NCBI RefSeq assembly: GCF_042310355.1
Contig: NZ_JBHJMR010000001.1
Location: forward strand, 372,001-436,000
Origin: Wenzhouxiangella sp042310355
Lineage (GTDB): Bacteria > Pseudomonadota > Gammaproteobacteria > Xanthomonadales > Wenzhouxiangellaceae
Direction: 5' to 3'
DNA: 64,000 nucleotides
Numbering within the stretch: the stretch's first letter is position 1; each line of letters begins with the position of its first letter. Positions 33,996-43,703 of the stretch are shown here, one piece after another. The notes under the pieces are model-generated. The model made no database searches, had not been told where the DNA came from, and saw nothing but the letters and a program-made list of their open reading frames with translations. Made by a program: the position numbers and the translations under genes.

Positions 33996-34214
33996 GGTTT
34001 CCGGGTTCCGGTTTGCGGTTTACGGTTTACGGTTTACGGGAAACAAGACGAAGCTCCGGAGTGGTTCGTGCGTAGCTACGCGTGTTCAAGATTTCTGGGC
34101 TCGTCCGTCGCGGATGTAACCGCGACCTACACGGATTCCGACCCGGCAACGCGGCGAAGCCGCCCCCCAACGCCCGGACGATGCCGCCGTAAACCGTAAA
34201 CCGTAAACCGTTAC
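33996..34214. repeat. Inverted element with 7-bp tandem units (CCGTAAA) in the yhbY-rlmE gap
   Basis: The left arm 33996-34039 has six units (GGTTTCC, GGGTTCC, GGTTTGC, then three GGTTTAC). The right arm 34187-34214 has four CCGTAAA-type units. The loop of about 147 nt includes GGCGAAGCCGCC at 34153, a GC palindrome core also found, in the opposite orientation, in the 8-mer element at 22284. With the 8-mer repeat below it fills most of the 304-bp gap. Confidence 0.88.
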
Positions 34215-34221
34215 TATCCCT

Positions 34222-34251
34222 GAACCAACGAACCAACGAACCAACGAACCA
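34222..34251. repeat. 8-bp tandem repeat (GAACCAAC) directly before rlmE
   Basis: Three and three-quarter copies of GAACCAAC end 5 bp before the rlmE ATG. They occupy the place where a ribosome-binding site would be, and no purine-rich Shine-Dalgarno is visible. Confidence 0.88.
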
Positions 34252-34256
34252 CCCCC

Positions 34257-34856
34257 ATGGACTGGAAGAAGCGCCAACAATCCGACCCCTACGTCAAGCG
34301 CGCCCGCGAGGCGGGCTACCGGGCGCGGGCGGCTTTCAAGCTGCTGGAGCTCGACGAGAAGGATCGGCTGTTCAAGCCGGGGCAGTTCGTGGTCGACCTG
34401 GGCGCGGCGCCGGGGAGCTGGTGCCAGGTGGCGCTGGAGAAGGTGGGCGTGCGGGGCCGGGTGGTCGCGCTCGACATCCTGCCCATGGATCCGATCGACG
34501 GTGTCGTGTTCATTGAGGGCGACTTTCGGGAGGACGAGCCGCTGGCGGCGCTGGAGACGGCGATGGACGGCCGTCGGGCCGACCTTGTGCTGTCCGACAT
34601 GGCCCCCAATATCTCCGGTATCGGCCCGGCCGACCAGGCGCGCAGCATCCACCTGGCGGAACTGGCCGCGGCCTTTGCCGATGAGTGGCTGGATTCGACC
34701 GGCAGTTTCGTCGTCAAGGTGTTCCAGGGAGAGGGTTTCGATCCCTTCCTGGCCGAGTTGAAAGACAAGTACACGGCCGTTCGCGTTCGCAAGCCCCGCG
34801 CCTCGCGGGCTGAAAGCCGAGAGGTCTATATCGTCGCCAGCCGGCCGCGCGGTTGA
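34257..34856 (+). CDS. rlmE: 23S rRNA 2'-O-methyltransferase RlmE (FtsJ/RrmJ)
   Basis: A 199-residue methyltransferase for U2552 of 23S rRNA. The catalytic Lys-Asp-Lys-Glu set is visible: Lys in ARAAFKLLELDEK, Asp in VLSDMAPNISG, Lys in SFVVKVFQGEG and Glu in SRAESREVYIVA. The SAM site is FVVDLGAAPGSWCQVAL. It is followed by ftsH, the normal rlmE-ftsH pair, 79 bp downstream. The start lacks a normal Shine-Dalgarno. Confidence 0.97.
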   Translation: MDWKKRQQSDPYVKRAREAGYRARAAFKLLELDEKDRLFKPGQFVVDLGAAPGSWCQVALEKVGVRGRVVALDILPMDPIDGVVFIEGDFREDEPLAALETAMDGRRADLVLSDMAPNISGIGPADQARSIHLAELAAAFADEWLDSTGSFVVKVFQGEGFDPFLAELKDKYTAVRVRKPRASRAESREVYIVASRPRG

Positions 34857-34935
34857 ACGCAGCCTTGATCGCATTGTCGTAGAATCTAGTTTCGAGGCTG
34901 ACCCTGACTGACCGCTCCCAACGGAGACAAGCATT

Positions 34936-36852
<1,917 letters not shown>

Positions 36853-36856
36853 TTCT

Positions 36857-37035
36857 GGTTGGCTGGTTCGCTGGTTGGCTGGTTCGGCATCCGGGACGGT
36901 TGGGAGGCGGCACTGCCGCGAAAGTACGGATGGCAAACCGATGTGAAACCTTCTCCATCGGTCTCGCGGCATAGCCGCCCCGCAACGCTGCCGGTTGTCG
37001 AACTAGCCAACCAGCGAACTAGCGAACCAGCCAAC
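36857..37035. repeat. Nested inverted element with 8-bp tandem units (AGCGAACC/GGTTGGCT)
   Basis: Outer arms 36857-36894 and 36991-37035 are complementary, the right one having one extra 8-bp unit. An inner GC-rich inverted repeat pairs GGCGGCACTGCCGCGA (36906 on) with TCGCGGCATAGCCGCC (36964 on), with two mismatches. It lies between convergent ftsH and the Ada-like gene. The two-level layout is the same as at 22241-22404. Confidence 0.9.
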
Positions 37036-37052
37036 GTTCCAAGCCGTTGGCT

Positions 37053-37889
37053 CTACGCGTCACGCTGCTCCTGCGCCAACAATACCCGCTTCCTTTCGAT
37101 TCCCCATCGATAGCCCCCGAGGCTTCCGTCCGCGGCCACTACCCGGTGGCAGGGCACGATGACCGCCGCCGGATTGGCGCCGCAGGCCTGCGCCACGGCC
37201 CGGGCGCCGCCGGGCAGGCCCACCTGGCGGGCCAGTTGGCCGTAGGTCAGCGTCGAGCCGGCCGGAATCTGCTGCAATGCCGCCCAGACCTTACGCTGGA
37301 AGACGGTGCCGCGCAGGTCCAGCGGTAGCGCCTCGGCCGGTCTTCGACCTCCATCAATCAGGGCCAGCACGGACTCGAGCGTCGCGCTGAACGTCGAATC
37401 GCCCGCGCGCCGCTCGGCGCGCGGAAAACGCTTGGCCAGTTCGGCCTCGAGTCGGGCGTCGGTTTCGCCCAGCAGCACGGCGCACAGCCCGCGGGCGGTC
37501 GCGGCAACCAGCACCCGGCCGAGATGGCATTTGGCCGTGGCGAATCGCACGACCTCACCGGCGGCGCCGCGCGCGAGCTTCGAGGGCTGCATGCCCAGGC
37601 CGTCGCGTGCGGCCTGGTGGGCACGGCTCGCCGAGCCGAAGCCGGCCTCGCAGGCCGCCTCGGTGACACCCAGGCCGCTGCGCAGCAGCTGGCCGAAGCG
37701 GTCGATGCGGGAATGACGCAGGAACTGTCCCGGACTGATCCCGAAGTGGCGCCGGAACAGGCGCTGGAAGTGGCCGCGGCTGTAGCCGGTCAGGCTCGCC
37801 AGCCCGGCGACGTCGATGTCGAAGTCGTCAACCGCGGCGGTCCTGAGCGCCTGGGCCAGTCTCTGCGTTTGAAGGTCGGCATCGTCCAT
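37053..37889 (-). CDS. Ada-like AraC regulator fused to O6-methylguanine-DNA methyltransferase
   Basis: A 278-residue protein: an AraC helix-turn-helix pair (about 15-100, VAGLASLTGYSRGHFQRLFRRHFGISPGQFL) followed by the MGMT domain, whose active Cys lies in AAVIVPCHRVVAADGSLGGYRWG. Full Ada has an N-terminal zinc/phosphotriester domain of about 75 residues; it is absent here, and the start at 37889 leaves no room for it. The Cys-based methyl switch on DNA binding seen in E. coli Ada is therefore missing. It reverses alkylation damage. Confidence 0.9.
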   Translation of the reverse strand: MDDADLQTQRLAQALRTAAVDDFDIDVAGLASLTGYSRGHFQRLFRRHFGISPGQFLRHSRIDRFGQLLRSGLGVTEAACEAGFGSASRAHQAARDGLGMQPSKLARGAAGEVVRFATAKCHLGRVLVAATARGLCAVLLGETDARLEAELAKRFPRAERRAGDSTFSATLESVLALIDGGRRPAEALPLDLRGTVFQRKVWAALQQIPAGSTLTYGQLARQVGLPGGARAVAQACGANPAAVIVPCHRVVAADGSLGGYRWGIERKRVLLAQEQRDA

Positions 37890-38018
37890 GGCGAAAGCAT
37901 ATCGCCGCCGACGCCCGCGCGCATTCCGATTCGTGACCTCATTTCCCCGGCCGCGGGCTTCGGCGAGGGCGCCCGACACGATAAAATGCCCGGCTGGATT
38001 TCCGACCCCCGCGAGACC

Positions 38019-38879
38019 ATGACCGATTCGCTCGAACAACGCCTGCAGCAAGCGCACGCCACCGGCCGGACCCTGGTCATGGGCGTGGTCAACGTCACGC
38101 CCGATTCCTTTTCCGACGGCGGCGAGTTCCTGGCGCCCGACCGGGCCGTTCGTCACGCGCTCGCGCTGGTCGAAGCCGGGGCCGATACTCTCGACGTGGG
38201 CGGGGAGTCGACCCGGCCGGGCGCCGCGCCGGTCGACGAGTCCGAGGAGCTTCGGCGCGTCCTGCCGGTCATCGAGGGCATCGTTGCGGCCACCGCGGTG
38301 CCGGTCTCCATCGACACGGCCAAGCCGGGCGTCATGCGTCGCGCGGTCGCCGCCGGTGCGGCGATGATCAACGACGTCAACGGTCTGCGGGCCGACGGCG
38401 CCCTCGAGGCCGCCGCCGAACTCGCCGTGCCGGTGTGCATCATGCACATGCTCGGCGAACCGCGCACGATGCAGAAGAACCCGAGCTACGCGTCGGTGGT
38501 TGACGATATCCGCGACTTTCTGCGCGAACGGGTGGACGCTTGTGAGCAGGCGGGCGTTCCGGCCTCGCGCATCGTGCTCGACCCCGGCTTCGGGTTCGGC
38601 AAGACCCTGGCGCACAACCTGGAACTGCTGGCGCGGCTCGACGCGCTGGTGGCGCTGGGCTTCCCCGTCCTGGCCGGCATGTCGCGCAAGTCGATGCTCG
38701 GCAAGATTACCGGCCGCGAGGACCCGTCTCAGCGCGTTGCTGCCTCGGTGGCCGCGCATCTGCTCGCCGCGCAGAAAGGGGCAGCGGTGGTCCGCGTCCA
38801 CGACGTGGCCGAGACGGTGGACGCGCTCAAGGTTCTGCAGGCGGTCGAGGCAAGCCCGGTAAGCACCGTAAACTCGTAA
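38019..38879 (+). CDS. folP: Dihydropteroate synthase
   Basis: A 286-residue TIM-barrel enzyme joining pterin pyrophosphate and p-aminobenzoate. Signatures are VMGVVNVTPDSFSDGGEFL, DTLDVGGESTRPGA, INDVNGLRAD and LDPGFGFGKTLAHN. The later GMSRKSMLGKITGR is the phosphate site. ATG 38019 gives the normal start; a second in-frame ATG lies 33 bp upstream. glmM follows 9 bp later, the folP-glmM order downstream of ftsH as in E. coli. Confidence 0.97.
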   Translation: MTDSLEQRLQQAHATGRTLVMGVVNVTPDSFSDGGEFLAPDRAVRHALALVEAGADTLDVGGESTRPGAAPVDESEELRRVLPVIEGIVAATAVPVSIDTAKPGVMRRAVAAGAAMINDVNGLRADGALEAAAELAVPVCIMHMLGEPRTMQKNPSYASVVDDIRDFLRERVDACEQAGVPASRIVLDPGFGFGKTLAHNLELLARLDALVALGFPVLAGMSRKSMLGKITGREDPSQRVAASVAAHLLAAQKGAAVVRVHDVAETVDALKVLQAVEASPVSTVNS

Positions 38880-38888
38880 ACTAGGGGG

Positions 38889-40244
38889 ATGACGACAATG
38901 AAGTATTTCGGAACCGACGGCATACGCGGTCGCGTGGGCGAGCCACCGATCACGGCCGATTTCGTGCTCAAGCTCGGCTGGGCCGCCGGCAGCGTGCTGG
39001 TCGAGGCCTTCGGCGAGGACGCCACGGTGGTGATCGGCAAGGACACCCGTATATCCGGCTACCTGTTCGAATCGGCGCTGGAAGCCGGATTCGCCGCCGC
39101 CGGGGTCGATATCCTGCTGCTCGGTCCGATGCCCACCCCGGCCATCGCGCACCTGACGCGCAGCATGCATGCCGCCGCCGGGATCGTGATCTCGGCCTCG
39201 CACAATCCCTTCGAGGACAACGGCATCAAGTTCTTCTCGGGTGAAGGGCAGAAGCTGGGGGACAGCTTGCAGACCGCGATCGAGGCCCGCCTGGACGCGC
39301 CCTTCAAGCAGGTGAGTCCCGAGCGGCTGGGCAAGGCGCACCGCATGGAAGACGCGGTCGGACGCTACGTCGAGTACTGCAAGGGCACCGTCACCTGGGG
39401 CACCCGGCTCGATGCGCTGCGGATCGTGGTCGACTGCGCCAACGGCGCAACCTATCGCATCGCCCCGGAAGTCTTTCGCGAGCTCGGCGCCGAGGTCATC
39501 AGCATTTTCGACCGGCCCGACGGGCTCAATATCAACCGCGAGTGCGGCTCGACCCATCCCGAGAATCTCGCGCGCATGGTCACCGCCGAGCGAGCCGACC
39601 TGGGCGTGGCCTTCGACGGCGACGGCGACCGGGTGATCATGGTCGACCACCGCGGCGAGCTGGTCGATGGCGATCAGATCCTGTATGTCCTGGCGCAGGC
39701 CCGGCACGCCAACGGCGGCCTCCACGGCGGCGTGGTGGGTACCGTGATGAGCAATTTCGGCCTCGAGCAGGCGTTTTCCGAACACGGCATCGAATTCGTG
39801 CGCAGCGCGGTCGGTGACCGGCACGTTCACGAGGCCCTGGTCGAACGCGGCTGGGTGCTCGGGGGCGAGTCGTCCGGACACATCCTGTGCCTGGACCGGG
39901 CCACCACCGGCTGCGGCATCGTCAGCGCCCTGCAGGTCCTGGAGGTCGTCGCGGCAAGCGGCCGCAAGCTGGCCGAACTCGTCTCGGGCATGACCAAGTG
40001 CCCGCAGGTCATGATCAACGTCCCCAGCGGCGGCAACGGCCGTTCCGTGCTCGACGGCAACGAGCAGATCGACTCGGCGGTACGCCGGGTCGAGGAGGAA
40101 CTCGACGGACAAGGGCGGGTTATCCTGCGCCCGTCCGGCACCGAACCGCTGGTTCGCGTGACGGTCGAAGGCTTCGATTCGCAACAGGTTCAACGGCTGG
40201 CCGAGGAACTGGCCGGCTCGGTCAAACAGGCATTGGTAGCATGA
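38889..40244 (+). CDS. glmM: Phosphoglucosamine mutase
   Basis: A 451-residue alpha-phosphohexomutase making glucosamine-1-phosphate for cell-wall precursors. It starts KYFGTDGIRGRVGEPPIT; the phosphoserine loop is GIVISASHNPFEDNGIKF (Ser about 104), the metal loop is AFDGDGDRVIMVD, and the sugar site is GGESSGH. The stop overlaps the next gene by 4 bp (ATGA). Confidence 0.97.
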   Translation: MTTMKYFGTDGIRGRVGEPPITADFVLKLGWAAGSVLVEAFGEDATVVIGKDTRISGYLFESALEAGFAAAGVDILLLGPMPTPAIAHLTRSMHAAAGIVISASHNPFEDNGIKFFSGEGQKLGDSLQTAIEARLDAPFKQVSPERLGKAHRMEDAVGRYVEYCKGTVTWGTRLDALRIVVDCANGATYRIAPEVFRELGAEVISIFDRPDGLNINRECGSTHPENLARMVTAERADLGVAFDGDGDRVIMVDHRGELVDGDQILYVLAQARHANGGLHGGVVGTVMSNFGLEQAFSEHGIEFVRSAVGDRHVHEALVERGWVLGGESSGHILCLDRATTGCGIVSALQVLEVVAASGRKLAELVSGMTKCPQVMINVPSGGNGRSVLDGNEQIDSAVRRVEEELDGQGRVILRPSGTEPLVRVTVEGFDSQQVQRLAEELAGSVKQALVA

Positions 40245-41191
40245 CGACACACGACACCGGTATTCCCGTACTTTCCCTGGCCGACTTCGACGGCCGACGC
40301 GGCGATTTCAGCGACGCGCTCGGCCAGGCATGGCGCGAATTCGGCTTTGTCGGCATCACCGACCACGGCATCGACCAGAAGATCATCGACGATGCCTACG
40401 ATGCTTTCCGGGAATTTTTCGCCCTGCCCGAAGACACCAAGATGCGCTATCAGCAGCCCGGCAAGGGTGGTGCGCGCGGCTACACCGGCTTCGGGGTGGA
40501 ACACGCCAAGGGGCGGGAAGTGCCGGATCTCAAGGAGTTCTGGCACGTGGGCCGTGAACTGGCGCCCGGCAACAACCCGCACCCCGATATCCTGTTGCCG
40601 AACCTGTGGCCCGAGGAAGTCGCGGGCTTCAGGGAGCGGGCGACGGCCGTCTACAACTCGCTGGAGTCGGTCGGCGATCGCGTGCTTTCCGCGGCCGCCT
40701 GCGACCTGGGCCTCGAGCCGGACTGGTTCGCCGACAAGACCCATTACGGCAACTCCATCCTGCGCCCGCTGCACTACCCGCCGATCGACAATGCCCCGGA
40801 AGGCGCGGTACGCGCCGCCCGGCACGAAGACATCAACCTGATCACCCTGCTGGTCGGCTCGCGCGAGCAGGGTCTGGAAATCCTCACCCGCGACGGGCGC
40901 TGGGTTGCCGTGACCACCCTGCCGGGCACCATCGTGGTCAACGTCGGCGATATGCTGCAGCGCCTGACCAACCATGTCTATCCCTCGACCACGCACCGGG
41001 TGGTCAACCCGCCGGGCGAGGCGGCGAAGCGTTCGCGCTACTCGATCCCCTTTTTCCTCCACCCGAACCCGGATTTCGTCATCGAGACGCTGCCCGGCTG
41101 CGCCAGCGAAGATAATCCCGACCGCTACAAGCCGATCGCCTCGCACGACTACCTGCTCGAGCGCCTGCGCGAAATCGGCTTACTCAAGTAG
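40241..41191 (+). CDS. 2-oxoglutarate/Fe(II)-dependent oxygenase, isopenicillin N synthase family
   Basis: A 316-residue enzyme. The N-terminal DIOX_N part is AWREFGFVGITDHGIDQKIIDDAY; the iron site is the HED of RHEDINLITLLV plus the His of PSTTHRVVNPP, and RSRYSIPFFLHPN carries the 2OG-binding Arg and Ser. The substrate is unknown. It overlaps glmM (ATGA). A degenerate 9-bp repeat follows it. Confidence 0.9.
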   Translation: MTTHDTGIPVLSLADFDGRRGDFSDALGQAWREFGFVGITDHGIDQKIIDDAYDAFREFFALPEDTKMRYQQPGKGGARGYTGFGVEHAKGREVPDLKEFWHVGRELAPGNNPHPDILLPNLWPEEVAGFRERATAVYNSLESVGDRVLSAAACDLGLEPDWFADKTHYGNSILRPLHYPPIDNAPEGAVRAARHEDINLITLLVGSREQGLEILTRDGRWVAVTTLPGTIVVNVGDMLQRLTNHVYPSTTHRVVNPPGEAAKRSRYSIPFFLHPNPDFVIETLPGCASEDNPDRYKPIASHDYLLERLREIGLLK

Positions 41192-41255
41192 GGAGGCTCT
41201 TCCAAATATCGTGTGGTTCGTCACCAGCTGAGAGGAAACCGTAGTACAACAAGGC

Positions 41256-41294
41256 AACCACCGAAATCACCGAAGACACCGAAGACACCGAAGA
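41256..41294. repeat. Single-arm 9-bp tandem repeat (ACCGAAGAC)
   Basis: About four units of ACCGAANNC (ACCGAAATC, ACCGAAGAC twice, ACCGAAG) between the oxygenase and the convergent monooxygenase stop at 41300. It is the same class as the inverted element at 20075. No clear partner arm is in the 108-bp gap. Confidence 0.85.
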
Positions 41295-41299
41295 AGCGC

Positions 41300-42772
41300 T
41301 CAGCGTCGCGGGACGCTGTAGGCTTGCGGGTCGAAACGCCGCAGTCGGCGCCGGAAGTCGAACGTGAAACCCGGCCAGATGGTGGTGTTGCGCCCCGAGC
41401 CGGGGTGCAGGTACCAGCTGCTGCAGCCGCCAGCGTTCCACACCGAACGCGACAGTCGCCGTTCGATCCACTCGTTCCAGCCTGCTTGCGCTTCCTGTCT
41501 GACCTCCAGCGGCTCGTCGTCGGACCCGAGATGATCCAGCGCCGAGAGCAGGTAGCGGATCTGCGACTCGATCATCAATAGCACCGAGCTGTGTCCCAGC
41601 GCCGTGTTCGGGCCGAGCAGGATGAACAGATTGGGAAAGCCGTGCACGGTCGTGCCCTTGTAGGCGGCCGGCCCGTCGCGCCACTGGCGGGCCAGGTCGC
41701 GGCCGCCGCGACCGAGAATCATGCCTTCCGGCACCGGTTCGGTGGCGCGAAAGCCGGTGGCCAGGATCAGCGTGTCGATCTCGTGATGCCGGCCATCGGC
41801 GTCCACGACGCCGGTGTCGGTCACGCGCTCGACCGACCGGTCGACCAGCGTGACGTTGTCGCGGTTGAAGGCCGGGTAGAAGTCGTCGGAGAGGATGACC
41901 CGCTTGCAGCCGATGTCGTAATCCGGCCGCAGTGCCCGGCGAGTGCGGGGGTCGGCGACCTGGCGGCGGCGATGCCGATCGGCCAGCCAGCGATGCCCGG
42001 CGCCGAGCCAGTGCCAGCGCATCAGGGCCGGCACCCGCAGTTCGTTGCGCGCGAAGATCGTGAACCGGGCCAGGCGCAGCAGGAAGGGAAAGCGGCGGAA
42101 CAGGCGGCGCCTCAGCGGCCCGATCGGCCGGTCGCGGCGCGGAATGATCCAGGCCGGCGTGCGCTGGAAGACCGTCAGCTGCCCGGCCCGTCTTGCCACT
42201 TCCGGCACGAGCTGGGCGGCCGAAGCGCCGGTGCCGACCACGGCCACACGTTGTCCGGTCAGGTCGAGCTCGTCGGGCCACTCCTGGGAATGCACAACCC
42301 GTCCGGCAAACGCATCGAGTCCCGGAAACTGCGGCCAGGCCGGCCGCGAAAGACCGCCGATCGCGCTCACGAGTACATCGGCGGTGTAGTGCCGGTCCTG
42401 GCCGTCGGTCAGTCGCCAGTAGCCGTCCGAGTCCTGCCACCGGGCCTGCATGATCTCGGTGCCGCTGAGCAGGCGGGGTTTCAGTTCATGCTGATCGACC
42501 AGGCGTTCCAGGTAGGCCTGGATCTCGCGGCGCGGCGCGAAATGCCTCGTCCAGTCCGGGTTGGGGGCGAAGGACAGCGAGTAAAGCCGCGAGGGTACGT
42601 CGCAAGCGCAGCCGGGGTAGCGGTTGACCCACCAGGTGCCGCCGACTCCCCCGGATTTCTCGAATATCCGGAAGTTCGTCTCCCCCCGCTCTCGCAGTCG
42701 AATTGCCGTACCGATACCGGCGAACCCGGCGCCGACAATGGCGACATGGAAGTGGCTGGAGTCCGAAGGCAT
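41300..42772 (-). CDS. Flavin-containing Baeyer-Villiger-type monooxygenase
   Basis: A 490-residue FAD/NADPH enzyme. It has two Rossmann motifs: AIVGAGFAGIGTAIRL at the N-terminus and VAVVGTGASAAQLVPE in the middle. The fingerprint FAGRVVHSQEWPD fits the type I BVMO pattern FxGxxxHxxxW(P/D). GGVGGTWWVNRYPGCACDVPS is also typical. Likely substrates are ketones or N/S compounds; unknown here. A 346-bp gap lies upstream. Confidence 0.9.
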   Translation of the reverse strand: MPSDSSHFHVAIVGAGFAGIGTAIRLRERGETNFRIFEKSGGVGGTWWVNRYPGCACDVPSRLYSLSFAPNPDWTRHFAPRREIQAYLERLVDQHELKPRLLSGTEIMQARWQDSDGYWRLTDGQDRHYTADVLVSAIGGLSRPAWPQFPGLDAFAGRVVHSQEWPDELDLTGQRVAVVGTGASAAQLVPEVARRAGQLTVFQRTPAWIIPRRDRPIGPLRRRLFRRFPFLLRLARFTIFARNELRVPALMRWHWLGAGHRWLADRHRRRQVADPRTRRALRPDYDIGCKRVILSDDFYPAFNRDNVTLVDRSVERVTDTGVVDADGRHHEIDTLILATGFRATEPVPEGMILGRGGRDLARQWRDGPAAYKGTTVHGFPNLFILLGPNTALGHSSVLLMIESQIRYLLSALDHLGSDDEPLEVRQEAQAGWNEWIERRLSRSVWNAGGCSSWYLHPGSGRNTTIWPGFTFDFRRRLRRFDPQAYSVPRR

Positions 42773-43118
42773 CGTCAGGTCAGTTTACCCCGAAGCGCTG
42801 CGGTTCATTGATCGAAACGAACATCCCAAAGAGTATTACTTGTGGCTTCCAACTGACTGATAAGTTGGCTTTTGTACACTTCATCCATTGTGTGAAGTGC
42901 CGAAGGATACGTGGCGGCTGCGCGACCTTGGTTTTTGAGGTTTGCTCGTCTGTGTGGATTGGTTCCGGGGCACCCGCAGTGGCTTGGTTTTCAGCACTGC
43001 CATTGTTTCGATCATTCGAATTTCGGTCATTCAAATTTGTTTGGTACTTGGTGCTTGGGATTTGAAAATTTCCGAGCTTGATCGAAAGCCATAGCGCCAT
43101 CGGTTGCCGGTTTCGTTC
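42773..43118. other. AT-rich intergenic gap with degenerate repeat
   Basis: 346 bp with visibly lower GC than its neighbours. From about 43011 to 43070 it holds degenerate repeats: TTCGAATTTCGGTCATTC followed by TTTGGTACTTGGTGCTTGGGA, whose TTGG-type units are about 7 bp apart. CTTCA-TCCATTGTG-TGAAG at about 42880 is a small inverted repeat. A 106-codon leftward frame exists but is read through the repeats and is not convincing. I see no promoter I can defend. Confidence 0.6.
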
Positions 43119-43703
43119 CTAAATCCTCGCCACCTTCACCCGCCCCTTCGCAAGATCCCTCATATGATCCGCAAAGGCCTGGCGGCTGGCGGCGGGGATG
43201 GTCACGATCAGGGTCAGGCCGTCGCTATCGTAGTCCTCGTCGAGTTTGTCGCCCTCGAACGTCGACAGGGCGTGGTGGGCGGCATCGACAAACTCGAAGG
43301 GCAGGCTCAGGCGCAGCCGGACCTTGGGAACGATGGGCGCGGCCTCGGCGGTGCGAAGTGCCTCGTTGGCGGTGCCGCCGTAGGCTCTTGCAAGGCCGCC
43401 GGTGCCGAGTTTGGTGCCGCCGAAAAAGCGGGTGACCACCACGACGGTGAAGTCGTAGCCCTGGCTCTCGATCGCCTGCAGGATCGGGCGGCCTGCCGTT
43501 CCGCCGGGCTCGCCGTCGTCGTCGAAGCGGTAGTTGTCGCCGATCAGCCAGGCCCAGCAGTTGTGATTGGCGCCCGGGTCGCTGACGCGCTCGATGAACG
43601 CTTTGGCCGCGTCCTCGTCGTCGGCCGCCGCCGCGTGGGCGATGAACCGGCTCTTCTTGATCTCGGCCTCGAGGCTGACCGGTGCGATCAGGCGATGGCT
43701 CAT
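43119..43703 (-). CDS. YigZ/IMPACT family protein
   Basis: A 194-residue protein with the UPF0029/IMPACT N-terminal domain (IKKSRFIAHAAAADDEDAAKAFI, NCWAWLIGD, then DDGEPGGTAGRPILQAI and VVVVTRFFGGTKLGTGGLARAYG) and a C-terminal DUF1949-type half. The bacterial role is unclear; relatives bind nucleic acid or ribosomes. Overlaps the xseA stop (ATGA). Confidence 0.92.
   Translation of the reverse strand: MSHRLIAPVSLEAEIKKSRFIAHAAAADDEDAAKAFIERVSDPGANHNCWAWLIGDNYRFDDDGEPGGTAGRPILQAIESQGYDFTVVVVTRFFGGTKLGTGGLARAYGGTANEALRTAEAAPIVPKVRLRLSLPFEFVDAAHHALSTFEGDKLDEDYDSDGLTLIVTIPAASRQAFADHMRDLAKGRVKVARI

Noticed and set aside
33996..34214. Telomere or chromosome end
   Set aside because: CCGTAAA repeats look telomere-like but lie inside a normal gene order between yhbY and rlmE and are inverted.
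37053..40250. Very long leftward frame across folP and glmM continuous with the Ada-like gene
   Set aside because: The upstream 787 codons are an antisense shadow of folP and glmM caused by high GC; the real gene starts at 37889.
42780..43100. 106-codon leftward reading frame in the AT-rich gap
   Set aside because: Its product is read through the degenerate repeats (QIPSTKYQTN-type sequence), has no ribosome site and no family resemblance.
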